The position numbers and the translations under genes are program-made. Shown here in pieces: positions 43,061-53,087 of a stretch of 64,000 nt of DNA (its first letter is position 1; each line of letters opens with the position of its first letter). Below the pieces are notes generated by a model. It had not been told where the DNA came from. It saw only the letters and a list, made by a program, of their open reading frames with translations, and searched no databases. This DNA is from Sphingomonadales bacterium EhC05 (GTDB taxonomy: Bacteria; Pseudomonadota; Alphaproteobacteria; Sphingomonadales; Sphingomonadaceae), in assembly GCA_001650955.1 (NCBI GenBank), contig LXYP01000028.1:62001-126000 (forward strand). Direction: 5' to 3'.

Positions 43061-46000
43061 TCATTTTCTGCTACGTCCCTTTGGGTCATACTCAGCATGA
43101 AGATGATTATTCTCAGGATTCCTACGGTCCGTCTCAAACGCCACATCATAATCTGGTCCAAGGCGCGCGCTCACACCGCGCGCCAAGGCGCGACCCTGCG
43201 TAACGGTGATATTATTTCCTCTAAAGTCTAGCGCCTTGCCGTCAGGATGAAGTGATCCTGGCTTATGAGTTCGATCCTGAGCCGACGTAACTGTCCTTGG
43301 CGATAATCCTAAGCGCTGAGTTTCTTGAGCAACGGCAGAAATAGCTGGAGCCATCCGAGAATCTAAAGTGGTAACATTAGTGCCGGGCTTGATGGACATG
43401 CCTTTATCCCGGATGTAGCCAGTAGCGTTGAAACTTGAGGCATTGCCGGGGCCGTTCGACGAATTGCCTCGCTCGAATAACGGCCCGAATATTGGCATAG
43501 TCTCGCCAATCGATAAATTTTGAGCATTAGCCGAACCGGTAAACATCGCTTCGCCGCGGCGATGGAGATCCCCGTTGCTAAAGTTTGTGTCGAATTGATG
43601 AGCATCCATCCGTTCGTTCGCTCCCTCGATCCTGTCGCCAACAAGACTGGTAAGAGCGGCGTCGCGGGAGTCTGATCTCACGTTAACTGCCGGTCCAGAA
43701 TTCGTCACCACGCCAACTTGACCGCTACCCCACCCTTTAACGTCTCCTGCAGGCTGCGCGATACCAGACGAAGGCATCGGTCCGATCGGACCCAAATCAT
43801 TACGCATATCCTCGACGAATGAGCTGCGAAAACGCTCCTCCAGAACATTCCTCGTTTGCCGCTGGCGATCGTTCAGATCGACATCGCGCATCCAGGTTTC
43901 ATAGCCGCTGTCGCGCAGACCTTCATTGCGGGCAAGCTCTCCAGCAGCGAAGTTTTGCCAATTCTGGCTATAATCACGCGACGTTTGAAAACCGCCTGAT
44001 TCAATATCACTAACTTGCCTTTCGTAGCGTTTACCAACCTCCTCGAGCCTACCAGCTTCAAGTGAATGCGAACGCGCCTCGGTAAGGCTGGCATCGCGGC
44101 GTTGAGACAGACCCTCCAACTCCGAGCTACCACTAGTTGAAACAGCGCGAGTGAAATTTTCTCGTGAATGCGTGGCATTGTCACTCGTGGACTCAGCATT
44201 GAGAAACGACAAACCTTTTGAAATTCGCTCACTAACGCTTTCACTTGACGAGCGATTGCGTGATTGCTGCGATAAAATATTTGCATCAATTCCGGCCTTC
44301 AAACCGGGGACCGGAGAACCAGCGCCCAAAGTCCCCTGCCCGTTCATATAGCTATAGCGTGAAAGCTCGTCAGCTGCCTTGCGATCAAAGCCATAATCGT
44401 TAACCAGAGTATCTGACCAGCTCCGAGTTAGATTTTGCGCTTGCGAAATAGCATCCTGAGTTTGCTGACCCAATATCGTTTCACTACCGCGCGAATTCTG
44501 CGCAGTCGTGAACAACTGCGCGCCAATTGTATTGGCGGCAGAAAGAGATTGGGAAGCCATTTCTCGTTGCTGGGTCGCCTGACTCTGGAATTCCCCGACC
44601 GTGCTACGCATTTCACCAACATTGGCCTGGGTAAGCGTCGGCTTCCACTCGAAACTCGATATCGCGGGGTTTTGATTGGTAACGGTAGAACCATCGGCGT
44701 GTGTCGTTGACATAACACCATTGGCTTGACGATGTGCAAATGCAGGAGATCCGCTAGCGAAATTAGGTTGGTTATTCCACTGGTTGCTTGCCTGCGTATT
44801 TATATTTTGGTTGGCAAGACTAGCATTGCCATAAGCGTAGTTACCCGTGGTAGCTTCACCTGCAGCAGCTTCGGCGGCATTCTGGCTTGGTGCTAGAAAG
44901 CTGGTTGCATGTCCGGCAATAGCCATCGCCCCGCGCGCCATACCGGCTGCAAGAAATGGAATACTGGCTATCATATAACCAGCAAGAGAAGCCGTTTCAT
45001 CGTTAACAGCGCCAATGCCGGCGAAATTTCCCAGCGTCATACCGCCGCCCGCGACCGCGTTGCCTGCAGAAAGGCCCCTCCCCATCATAATCATATGCAG
45101 GACAACATAGAGCGGTCCCCATGCCGCCAAATAAAAGAACCCGGTAACATAACCTCGAAGCGTGGAAACGCCTGTCTTAGGCATCAAAAAGAGCGGAAAG
45201 AGTACCGGGAACATTGCATAAAAAACAACGGTCAAAACGATATTGAGGATTGGAACCCATTTCATCGCGCCCTGAGCGAGCGCCGAATAAGTGTTGCGGG
45301 TCTGGATATCCGCTCTCGTTGCAGCGAAGCTGTCAATTGCAGCAGCGCCGGTCCCGCCAGCCATATCATCACGCGCTTGCATGAAAGCGTTTACCGCGAG
45401 GCTCTGGCGCATAATATCAAGCGCGTTAGAAGCATTCGACGTGAAGGCCTGATAGGTGACAGGAAGATCCGCAGACAACTTTGCTTGCGCGACCGCGTTA
45501 GCCATTCCAGGATAAAGTTGTTTAGCCCAGATAGGAGAGAAGGCATTGAGAAATTGCGTCCATTGCGGCGTCAGAGCCGTGTACGCGTCCCGGCAAGTAA
45601 TCACAGCATTTGAAGTCGTCCCGTCGCCGTTGCGCGTAATAAAGGTTTGAGCGCGAGCTGGACTACCCGGACCGATATCGGCCCAGAGATTAGCAGATTT
45701 TGCGAGGCCATCCATAGACTTGAACCCGAGCATCACGTCGTAGAAAACGCAGCGTTTCATGTGTTCATTGATGTTCGCTGCAAATTCAGGGTCAGTGATC
45801 CGAATCTGGCGGGTCGCCTCCATCAGTTTAGAACCATAGATAATTCCATTGGTGGAATATTGCAGTTCGCTAGGCATTACGAAGACGGTTTCGGCCTCGG
45901 TTGTTAAATAATCTCCCACCTGGCTTGTGAAACTGGCGACTGCGCCAAGGCCTAACGGAACATTAGCAACTGTATTGGGCGCCAACCCGGGGTTTACCCT

Positions 46001-46246
46001 GTCCGTAACCTGAATCGTAACAGTGGGAACCATCAGGCACAGATAAATAAGAGTAGCTTGCAAAAACCAGTTGAACCACGCCCTCCAATCAAGACTGAAG
46101 GCAACGATAAGCAGAGTGTAAATGAGCCCCATGACCATGACCACGCGGATCATCGACTTATATCCGCCGCCGCCTGTCCATGCTGAAACAGCGTTTAGTA
46201 CGTTGACGATATATTCGCCGCCGCCAATGGTGAAAAGCTCCAACAT
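43061..46246 (-). CDS. traG: TraG conjugation protein with C-terminal peptidase-like domain
   Basis: 1061 residues. The N-terminal third is a TraG-N membrane domain with several helices (MLELFTIGGGEYIVNVLNAVSAW onward), involved in pilus assembly and mating-pair stabilisation. A long Ser/Gln/Asn-rich periplasmic middle follows. The last 90 residues carry SLHPDGKALDFRG and ENNHLHAEYD, which match the SxHxxGxAxD and HxH zinc motifs of M15/VanY-type D-Ala-D-Ala peptidases. A fused cell-wall peptidase is unusual for TraG. It follows traH by 15 bases. Confidence 0.88.
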   Translation of the reverse strand: MLELFTIGGGEYIVNVLNAVSAWTGGGGYKSMIRVVMVMGLIYTLLIVAFSLDWRAWFNWFLQATLIYLCLMVPTVTIQVTDRVNPGLAPNTVANVPLGLGAVASFTSQVGDYLTTEAETVFVMPSELQYSTNGIIYGSKLMEATRQIRITDPEFAANINEHMKRCVFYDVMLGFKSMDGLAKSANLWADIGPGSPARAQTFITRNGDGTTSNAVITCRDAYTALTPQWTQFLNAFSPIWAKQLYPGMANAVAQAKLSADLPVTYQAFTSNASNALDIMRQSLAVNAFMQARDDMAGGTGAAAIDSFAATRADIQTRNTYSALAQGAMKWVPILNIVLTVVFYAMFPVLFPLFLMPKTGVSTLRGYVTGFFYLAAWGPLYVVLHMIMMGRGLSAGNAVAGGGMTLGNFAGIGAVNDETASLAGYMIASIPFLAAGMARGAMAIAGHATSFLAPSQNAAEAAAGEATTGNYAYGNASLANQNINTQASNQWNNQPNFASGSPAFAHRQANGVMSTTHADGSTVTNQNPAISSFEWKPTLTQANVGEMRSTVGEFQSQATQQREMASQSLSAANTIGAQLFTTAQNSRGSETILGQQTQDAISQAQNLTRSWSDTLVNDYGFDRKAADELSRYSYMNGQGTLGAGSPVPGLKAGIDANILSQQSRNRSSSESVSERISKGLSFLNAESTSDNATHSRENFTRAVSTSGSSELEGLSQRRDASLTEARSHSLEAGRLEEVGKRYERQVSDIESGGFQTSRDYSQNWQNFAAGELARNEGLRDSGYETWMRDVDLNDRQRQTRNVLEERFRSSFVEDMRNDLGPIGPMPSSGIAQPAGDVKGWGSGQVGVVTNSGPAVNVRSDSRDAALTSLVGDRIEGANERMDAHQFDTNFSNGDLHRRGEAMFTGSANAQNLSIGETMPIFGPLFERGNSSNGPGNASSFNATGYIRDKGMSIKPGTNVTTLDSRMAPAISAVAQETQRLGLSPRTVTSAQDRTHKPGSLHPDGKALDFRGNNITVTQGRALARGVSARLGPDYDVAFETDRRNPENNHLHAEYDPKGRSRK

Positions 46247-46261
46247 GCCGCTTGCCCTTTC

Positions 46262-47728
46262 TTAGCGAAGACCCTGAGAATTCAAACCGCGTGAGAAATT
46301 AAGTGCAGCTGACATGCCGGGTGACATCGAGTTCTGAAGTGTTGATTCAAGCGCGATCGTTCGATCAATGACGCGCATTGTAACCTCTACCCGCGCCGAA
46401 TTTCTTACTTCGCGCTGGGCGAATTTAGTACGCACCCCTTGAACCTGAGCGGCCCATGCCGCCGCACTATCTTGATCGGCCTTCACCAGACCAACTTTTG
46501 CCATGTCAAACTTACCTAAAACATCATTCAAAATTGCTTGGAGCAGATCGATCGATGTTATTTCTGACACAGCATCGATCTCTCCAGTGCCAACAATATC
46601 GGTCCGGGCAGCAGTCTGTACCGCGAGGATTTTATAAAGGGGTAATGATGCCACATTGAGCAACGTCTTTTCAGCATCACCAATCGCTGTATCATTCTTG
46701 ATTGCCGTCGCCATCGAGAGAATGAGGGCTTTAACCTTAGGACGGATTGCTTGGGAGGCCGGGATATTCATATTTTGCGTAGTAACTTCCAGACATTTAT
46801 CTGAGTCCACGCATTTCAGGATTTTGACCGTATTGCCGCCTTGCGTTCCATCCAGAAGCGCTTCGACTATGGAATCATCGCCCGGACCGTGCTTATCAAT
46901 GATAGAACCTTTGGTTGGATCGTCCGATACTTGGGTGACAACCGTACCAACGATCGTCATAACCATTTCCTTAAACTCCTGATCATAACCAGCAAATTGA
47001 GGAGCCTTATTCAGAATATCCCAAGTGAAATTGTGATCCTGCCCCACTAGCTGCATTTCCATTTCAGGATTAGTATTAGCGGCCAAAGTCTCTTTACGTT
47101 TGCCGCCATTATTGCAGCCCTGACGGCTTGCGGCCCAATCTGAAAAAATACCGTCATTGCCGACAGCTTCGCAAATTGTACTTTGCGTCGTATCCATGAC
47201 TGGCCAGAGACCGCCAACCAGCCCTTGGGCCGTCTCACAACTCGAAATATTCATCTGGTTGAGCTGTTGAACCTTCTGGCTCATATCCTTGATAACACCG
47301 CTGATCTGAGGCGATATGGCATCGATGGCCAACTGGAAGGCAAAACCAATTGCGTTATTAGCAGTGGCCTTGAGCATGGCCACCAACTCCGCCGTGTTTA
47401 TGAAACTGAAACTACCAGCAAATAAATCGATGCCACCACAACCAGCACGCGCACCTGGCAACTGCAGATTAAACGGTTGGACTGACTTTTGAGGAAAACG
47501 GGTCCAAACATTACCGCCTGAATAATAGCCAGCAGATTGACCTTGAAAGGCAGATGGGCCGGTAATATTCGCCCGAGCGCCTGCATCATCAAAATAGCTC
47601 TGCATTTCGTCGCCAACAGACGCAGACGCCGGCGTTATCACGCTAAGATTCACCACAGCTGTGATCGCGAGAAACCAACGGGACTTATGTAAAATCCGCC
47701 GCGATATTGCAAATATTTTGGTAGTCAT
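46262..47728 (-). CDS. traH: TraH conjugation pilus assembly protein
   Basis: 488 residues with an N-terminal signal, the glycine-aromatic stretch YYSGGNVWTRFPQKSVQPFNL and GCGGIDLFAGSFSFI, both characteristic of TraH. Cysteines in the middle (SSCETAQGLVGGL) probably form disulfides aided by the DsbC- and TraF-like proteins of the operon. It acts in the periplasm/outer membrane in pilus extension. Its start overlaps the traF stop by one base. Confidence 0.92.
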   Translation of the reverse strand: MTTKIFAISRRILHKSRWFLAITAVVNLSVITPASASVGDEMQSYFDDAGARANITGPSAFQGQSAGYYSGGNVWTRFPQKSVQPFNLQLPGARAGCGGIDLFAGSFSFINTAELVAMLKATANNAIGFAFQLAIDAISPQISGVIKDMSQKVQQLNQMNISSCETAQGLVGGLWPVMDTTQSTICEAVGNDGIFSDWAASRQGCNNGGKRKETLAANTNPEMEMQLVGQDHNFTWDILNKAPQFAGYDQEFKEMVMTIVGTVVTQVSDDPTKGSIIDKHGPGDDSIVEALLDGTQGGNTVKILKCVDSDKCLEVTTQNMNIPASQAIRPKVKALILSMATAIKNDTAIGDAEKTLLNVASLPLYKILAVQTAARTDIVGTGEIDAVSEITSIDLLQAILNDVLGKFDMAKVGLVKADQDSAAAWAAQVQGVRTKFAQREVRNSARVEVTMRVIDRTIALESTLQNSMSPGMSAALNFSRGLNSQGLR

Positions 47729-48603
47729 TAGAAATCACTCCCTGGCTTGGTTTTGGTCAAAACAAAGATACGGTCCATAATTTCGTCTGCAGCCATGAGG
47801 CCTGTTCCAATAGGAATAGGACGCTTGGTAAGAGTGTCGAAAAGGACAAGAGCAGGAGTTGCGTTGCCGGGAAGGCCCATCCGGGCGCGCTGGCCGCTAT
47901 CCACAACGTAATTAGGGAATACGCGATTAGGGCCACCGTCCATTGACACGGCCACAACCGAGAGACGATTACTATCGCTTACCGACTTGAGAATAGGCGC
48001 TTGGATCTCGCAGGCAGAACAGGACTGAGCATAAAAATAGTAAACACCATAGCGCTGCGAGAGCCGCGCCATTGCGGCATTTCTATCAGCCTTGCGGTTA
48101 TCAATCCATGCCCGTTTGCCTATGGTAGAAACAGGGCGTTGAAGAGTATAATCGTCTTGGGGATTTTGCCACAATGCTCGCTGCCACACATCGGCAAATG
48201 TAGATGATCTATCAAGCTGCTCGCGCTGAAAACGGATATAAGCAAGAACATTGGCTTCAGTTGGCTCCAAGATCGCCTGAGCCTTCAATTCGTCGAGCTG
48301 TTTACCGATCTCTTTGAGCTGCGCGTCAGCAGAAATTTGCGGCGGGGGAGCGGAAGCGGGGCTAGCAGGCTTTGCTTTTGGTTTATCACAGTAAAACCAG
48401 CTTCCAAGTTTACGGCGGCAGTAAAGATCACTCTCTCCGCCTTCTTGATCATAAATGCCTTTATCGCGCCCGGTGCTAGTAGATACCGGTGCTGAATCGT
48501 CCATAGATGGGCGTTCTTGATATGATGTGTTTTGCGCGATTGCCGGGACCGGCGCAAATGAAAGCAAAAGGCTTGCAATTACGCTCAAATATTTAATCTT
48601 CAT
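47728..48603 (-). CDS. traF: TraF thioredoxin-like conjugation protein
   Basis: 291 residues with a signal peptide (SVIASLLLSFAPVPAIAQ) and a C-terminal thioredoxin fold. GVYYFYAQSCSACEIQAPILK carries a CSAC pair, so unlike F-plasmid TraF this copy keeps a redox-active CxxC. It probably helps fold the disulfide-rich TraH, TraU and TraN. Its start overlaps the upstream 124-residue gene by 11 bases. Confidence 0.9.
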   Translation of the reverse strand: MKIKYLSVIASLLLSFAPVPAIAQNTSYQERPSMDDSAPVSTSTGRDKGIYDQEGGESDLYCRRKLGSWFYCDKPKAKPASPASAPPPQISADAQLKEIGKQLDELKAQAILEPTEANVLAYIRFQREQLDRSSTFADVWQRALWQNPQDDYTLQRPVSTIGKRAWIDNRKADRNAAMARLSQRYGVYYFYAQSCSACEIQAPILKSVSDSNRLSVVAVSMDGGPNRVFPNYVVDSGQRARMGLPGNATPALVLFDTLTKRPIPIGTGLMAADEIMDRIFVLTKTKPGSDF

Positions 48604-48967
48604 CGGACTGATCCTCCTTCACAATACTGACATCGAGGAGCTTCCCGACATCAAAAAAATAACGATCACGGAACAACAATTGGACAATGCCATGAGCAGC
48701 GAATTCAGCCTTTTCTCTAGCTTCCTCACCTACATGAAGACCCCGACCTTCATTCTTGAGCCAATCACGGTGCGACAAACGCCTGAGGGGAGATTTAAGA
48801 TCATGTTCCGCTAATTTAACGCCAAACCAACGACCAATAGTCTTGGCTAATCGAGCCTGATCAAGACCAGGACGACGTACACAGCAGATGACGACTGCCA
48901 GCTCCAAAACCGAAATGTCTGGAACCGGTGTAAAACTATCAAATGTCATCACCGAATTTTGGCTCAT
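48593..48967 (-). CDS. Hypothetical protein in the tra operon
   Basis: 124 residues, soluble, with no signal. The central part (LAVVICCVRRPGLDQARLAKTIGRWFGVKL then PLRRLSHRDWLKNEGRGL) looks like a winged helix. It is wedged between traN and traF with overlaps on both sides, so it is co-translated. A regulatory role is a guess. Confidence 0.55.
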   Translation of the reverse strand: MSQNSVMTFDSFTPVPDISVLELAVVICCVRRPGLDQARLAKTIGRWFGVKLAEHDLKSPLRRLSHRDWLKNEGRGLHVGEEAREKAEFAAHGIVQLLFRDRYFFDVGKLLDVSIVKEDQSDED

Positions 48968-50745
48968 TATGGCCCCCCTCTTGAATAATACGCCTGAATT
49001 TTTGCCTGAATATCAGTCATTGTTTCTGCCTCGTTTGGCAGTTTCGCAGCGTCCATGAATTCCTGATAAACTTCGGTAAAATCCATCACCGACAGATCAA
49101 GCGCAGCAAATTCATCGATAGTGAAACCAGAACATTCCGGCTCTTTGGGTGTTCCCCAACTCTTCGATAGCTGCTCCCTGCCCTGCTCTTGCAGCACCCG
49201 CGTCAGTTTCGATAAAAAGCAGCAGGACGTTCTTCGCTTGGTTGTGCAAATACCAAGAAATTTTTTCGAGCAGTAAGTGCCGAGCGTATGACAAAGTCCC
49301 ATGCGTTCACGAACATCGAGTTCCTTCTCCGAAGCATCACACAGGAACAGCGTCAAAAATGGTGTCGCCAAACCGGCAATTGCTGTTGGGCCGCCTGCCA
49401 AAGCGGCAAAACCCGCAGCTGTCGGAATCAACCCAGAAACTTTGCCAGCACAACAGTTTACGAGACCAAAAATAGGTTTATGACAGCTCATGGGATTGCC
49501 CTCGAAGAGCTTGTAATCAACTTCGCTAAATTCGCGATTTGCTTGAGCGAGCGCCTCCAGCCCGACAACAGCGTCCTTAAACTCGTCTGATGCCTCGCGT
49601 GTGACAGCCTCGCACTCTCCGCCAATGCAATAAACATCGCCGCCGCAAACAAATTGTTTTTCACCCGGAACAGCACCCGGAATTGGACAAATATATATAT
49701 GCTCCTCGACCTGACAATCTCCCTGTTGAGGATCATCAAGGCAAACGCTCCGGGAGAATTGACAGGCACTATTTGCGGCTAATTCTCCACAATCATTTCC
49801 GTCGAAAGTCCCCTGACACTGATATGATCGCTCCCATCTCCAACAAGGCTGAGTCACCTCAACGCCATTGATCAATCGGGTCTGCGGTGAAGAATCAGTG
49901 CAAACTTGAACAGGATTAGAACAATTAGAATTCGCGGCGATTGAAGCACACTGCGTTTCATTAGGGACCGCTGTTATATTACGAATTTGGCGCGGAGTAG
50001 GCACCGGTTCACCGGGGACCGGAGAATCACATTCTAGATTAAATATCTGAATTTGATCGGGCTCTGTGCAATTGTCTATCGTTCCCTGCAGACAAATATC
50101 ATACCATTCAGAAGATACGATTCGACATATGCCTCCGATCACAGGCGTAAAAGTAGGATCACAAACCTTCGGCGCACCGCGCCAACCGGTCTCTGAACAT
50201 TGATAATCATAAACTGTTCGCTCGGTCGCTGTTACATCGAACGGAATCTCGCAGGTCTGTATTTCGTCAATGATCCCCTTCCCGACATTGCAAGTGGCCT
50301 CAAAATTACCCGGTGACGATGTGGTCGGCGGAAGTTCTACGCACTGACCTGTTGTGCCATTAGGATCAACGCCTTGGACGTAGATAGAAGGATCTTCGTT
50401 AATGATCTCTCCGCGCTCTATCGTTTCATCTATTAGCTCGTCCGGGACACGAGGCCGGGTGGCGTCGCCATCTATTACAAGAACGGCAGCATCGTTATTA
50501 CGAGCCGCTGATATACGGGCCGCTTCCAGAGCTGCTGGATTGTCAAGAAACTGCGTTTCTGGCGCATTTGGGCCATTGTAACCTGTTAAATTGTCAACCG
50601 CAGCGGAATCGTTATCAGCCAGATTTGCTGCACCATCTGCCAAACCCTGTGCGAAGGCTTTAGCATCGTCCCTCACATCTTGCTGAGCGGACGCAGGAGC
50701 AGACACAAAAGCCAAGCATATAATAGATGCGACTATACGTCTCAT
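48967..50745 (-). CDS. traN: TraN outer-membrane mating-pair stabilisation protein
   Basis: 592 residues with a signal peptide (MRRIVASIICLAFVSAPASA) and more than 40 cysteines in the middle and C-terminal parts, for example GQCVELPPTT, RRTSCCFLSKL and CHTLGTYCSKKFLGICTTK. This is the TraN pattern, an adhesin that recognises the recipient's outer-membrane proteins. The region around residues 200-350 is variable in the family and sets receptor specificity. Its start overlaps the trbC stop (ATGA). Confidence 0.9.
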   Translation of the reverse strand: MRRIVASIICLAFVSAPASAQQDVRDDAKAFAQGLADGAANLADNDSAAVDNLTGYNGPNAPETQFLDNPAALEAARISAARNNDAAVLVIDGDATRPRVPDELIDETIERGEIINEDPSIYVQGVDPNGTTGQCVELPPTTSSPGNFEATCNVGKGIIDEIQTCEIPFDVTATERTVYDYQCSETGWRGAPKVCDPTFTPVIGGICRIVSSEWYDICLQGTIDNCTEPDQIQIFNLECDSPVPGEPVPTPRQIRNITAVPNETQCASIAANSNCSNPVQVCTDSSPQTRLINGVEVTQPCWRWERSYQCQGTFDGNDCGELAANSACQFSRSVCLDDPQQGDCQVEEHIYICPIPGAVPGEKQFVCGGDVYCIGGECEAVTREASDEFKDAVVGLEALAQANREFSEVDYKLFEGNPMSCHKPIFGLVNCCAGKVSGLIPTAAGFAALAGGPTAIAGLATPFLTLFLCDASEKELDVRERMGLCHTLGTYCSKKFLGICTTKRRTSCCFLSKLTRVLQEQGREQLSKSWGTPKEPECSGFTIDEFAALDLSVMDFTEVYQEFMDAAKLPNEAETMTDIQAKIQAYYSRGGP

Positions 50746-51476
50746 CCGCCTGCCCCGAGGCGGTTAAGAGCCGTTCCGGCGATGCGTGCGCCGGGACCGC
50801 CTCCAGTTGCGAAACTTTCAAGAACATAACGCACGGTTACATTACCAGACATTCTGTCATGCGGCGGAGGTGTAGTCCGGCAATCCAATCCATCGCAAAG
50901 ATCGAAATCTGAGGAGACGACAACAAAGGCAGGGACAGTTTTTACATCAAAAGCCCTAAAGAGACGGGGATCAATGCCTAAAGATCCAGTTTCCTGACCA
51001 GGTTCGATAACTTTGGAGATACCTTGCTGGAAGGCCTTCATGGAGTTACCGGGGAAGCCCTGAAAAACTACCGCGCCGCCAGCCTTGCTAGTATCTCGAA
51101 TAAGCGGCTTCAAACTTTCAGGCGGCATCGACAGGGATGCGAAAACAATAAATTGCGGCGCTTCGCCCGCAGGCATCTTGCCGGTTACATCGGCCATCAT
51201 CTTATCTAGTTCAGTGGCTCCTTCAGCGTTGCCTTGCGCCTCCACATATTGCTGATGGTTAGACTCTCCGGATGCGACCGTTTGGCGGGCCTCTTCGGCC
51301 ACTGCATCGCTCCGGCGCATGACATCATTGACAAACGCCTTCGCGTCGGCCGCGCTTTCGTCTGCCCTTTTCTGGATTGCTCCAAGATCAAGACCTTCAA
51401 CGGTTTGAGCAAACACAACAGCGGCGCCGGACATGCCGAGTATTCCGCCAGCGATAAAGAGAGCTTTCCAGTTCAT
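50742..51476 (-). CDS. trbC: TrbC (F-type) pilus assembly protein
   Basis: 244 residues from ATG 51476, which forms an ATGA with the traU stop; a TTG at 51488 is less likely. The signal segment is LFIAGGILGMSGAAVVFA. Typical F-type TrbC phrases are QFIVFASLSMPPESLKPLIRDTSKAGG and VVFQGFPGNSM, then PRLFRAFDVKTVPAFVVV. It is a thioredoxin-fold periplasmic partner of TraW. Confidence 0.9.
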   Translation of the reverse strand: MNWKALFIAGGILGMSGAAVVFAQTVEGLDLGAIQKRADESAADAKAFVNDVMRRSDAVAEEARQTVASGESNHQQYVEAQGNAEGATELDKMMADVTGKMPAGEAPQFIVFASLSMPPESLKPLIRDTSKAGGAVVFQGFPGNSMKAFQQGISKVIEPGQETGSLGIDPRLFRAFDVKTVPAFVVVSSDFDLCDGLDCRTTPPPHDRMSGNVTVRYVLESFATGGGPGARIAGTALNRLGAGG

Positions 51477-52513
51477 AACGCGCAACAATTCCTTTTACGC
51501 CAGACGAGATATCCAAAATCCTCGCCAACGACGGGCCACACCCGGCCAACGCCGGGTTTCAAATCGGAAGCACCGATAGGAGCGCAGGCGTACCTGCCTT
51601 TGACCATCGGGGAAGGATTGACCATCTGCAGACGATATTGCTGCTTTTTCATGATGGGCATGGGGTATTTTTTGCACAATCCTTCTTTCCCCATCGTCCC
51701 CCACGCAAGAAATTGACGGTGCATTTTATAAGCCATGCGCGAAGCAGCGAGCCGCGATGACTGTATCGGATTGAGATGGCTAGCGACGTTGCCGTTGAGT
51801 GGATACATTGATCCCTGACAACCAGCACACCAGAACAAAGGATCAATGGGACGGCTAACGGTTGAGGCCACACAATCTGCGGCACAAGCTAAAGTAGCAA
51901 CAGGGTTTGCGAAAACAGCCGCTTCCGGATTGATCAACATCGTAAGCGTATCATCCTGCCAAAGCGGATCAATTTCAGTTACATACGCAATATCGAAGCT
52001 GGACTGCTCCAAACAAAGAAAGTCGGTCACAATTTCCATCCAATAGAGCAACGGATAAATGTACCAGTGGGCGTGCCATTTTGCGGTGTTCTGACCTGCC
52101 CCACCAAGCTGATTAGTAGTTGCATAAGTGCCGCGGCCAATATTGAAACCGGGGCTTATTTTGACACCACCAAGATTTGGAAAACACCAAGGCTTGGTAG
52201 TCACATCGACAAGCCGAACAGGCTCCCAGAAACCCACAGCAATCCCAATACGCGGAAGGGGCGATCCGCAGGCGCAAATAGGAAGGGTGGGATTATTATC
52301 CGTATCCGGGCGCCCGCTTGGCCATATCTTCAGCCCGCCGACTGAAAGCGGGAACAAGCAGCTCCAACACACATCGGTAATAGGATTGACGAATTTTCCG
52401 GTACAAGACCCAGGCACATCATCTGCCCGTGCCGGTGCGGATCCCATTACGAAGGCTGTAATTACTATTACAACCAACATTTGCCAAATGCGTTTAAAAG
52501 AAGACGTTTTCAC
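51473..52513 (-). CDS. traU: TraU conjugation protein
   Basis: 346 residues with a signal peptide and the Cys-rich TraU pattern: CTGKFVNPITDVCWSCLFPLSVGG, CACGSPLPRIGIAVGFWEPVRLVDVT and CFPNLGGVKI. In F it is needed for DNA transfer more than for pilus formation. It overlaps its neighbours on both sides by four bases. Confidence 0.93.
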   Translation of the reverse strand: MKTSSFKRIWQMLVVIVITAFVMGSAPARADDVPGSCTGKFVNPITDVCWSCLFPLSVGGLKIWPSGRPDTDNNPTLPICACGSPLPRIGIAVGFWEPVRLVDVTTKPWCFPNLGGVKISPGFNIGRGTYATTNQLGGAGQNTAKWHAHWYIYPLLYWMEIVTDFLCLEQSSFDIAYVTEIDPLWQDDTLTMLINPEAAVFANPVATLACAADCVASTVSRPIDPLFWCAGCQGSMYPLNGNVASHLNPIQSSRLAASRMAYKMHRQFLAWGTMGKEGLCKKYPMPIMKKQQYRLQMVNPSPMVKGRYACAPIGASDLKPGVGRVWPVVGEDFGYLVWRKRNCCAL

Positions 52514-52797
52514 GATTCATTCCCTTCCCGCTCTGCGTCACGGTCAACCAACCAGGCATCATCAATCCGGATTTTTCTGTAAAAGAACAAAGATCCCGAA
52601 CACGCAGCGATTAACAAAAGAACGAGGAGGCAAGCGCCAGCACCGGCGCGGCCAAAAACAGCAGCAACAACTTCTATCGCTAAAATCCCAATGACGGTTG
52701 CGCCAGCGGATCCAATAAAGACAAACCGTAGGCGTCTCATAAAAACCGTTTCAGGAGCGGCAAGCGGCGTACCGAATATTTGCTCTGCCCAATTCAT
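52510..52797 (-). CDS. Small membrane protein in the tra operon (1)
   Basis: 95 residues with two membrane helices (FVFIGSAGATVIGILAIEVVAAVF and ACLLVLLLIAACSGSLFFY) and a charged tail. It lies between traU and the next small gene with four-base overlaps on both sides. No family is recognised. Three such small membrane proteins in a row are an addition relative to F. Confidence 0.6.
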   Translation of the reverse strand: MNWAEQIFGTPLAAPETVFMRRLRFVFIGSAGATVIGILAIEVVAAVFGRAGAGACLLVLLLIAACSGSLFFYRKIRIDDAWLVDRDAEREGNES

Positions 52798-53087
52798 TGA
52801 TCGCGCGCTTTCAATTCAATCAACGCCATCCTCGACCAATAAAAAAACTGCCCCAAAACAAGCGCAGCAAACGCAAAACTACCCGCGACGAGAAGATGAA
52901 TCACATTTCTTGGCTGCGGCGGCGAGGCGATAACTCCAACAAAGACCGCAAAGAAAATGCCGAGAGCTGCCACGTTCAAGCACGCAAATAAAACCAATGC
53001 TGGAACATGCCAGCGAGGACGTGCTTGTGCATAATCTAGCTTATGCTCGAGAGAGTGAGCAATCCCAGGCACAGGTGCCCTAGGCAT
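52794..53087 (-). CDS. Small membrane protein in the tra operon (2)
   Basis: 97 residues from ATG 53087, which overlaps the preceding stop by eight bases; the frame is open to 53156 but that part lies inside the previous gene. Two membrane helices (VPALVLFACLNVAALGIFFAVFVG and LLVAGSFAFAALVLGQFFYW). Function unknown. Confidence 0.6.
   Translation of the reverse strand: MPRAPVPGIAHSLEHKLDYAQARPRWHVPALVLFACLNVAALGIFFAVFVGVIASPPQPRNVIHLLVAGSFAFAALVLGQFFYWSRMALIELKARDQ

Noticed and set aside
44909-45613. Plus-strand frame of 234 codons opposite traG
   Set aside because: Antisense shadow of traG, rich in Arg/His/Ser as expected from mirrored codons.
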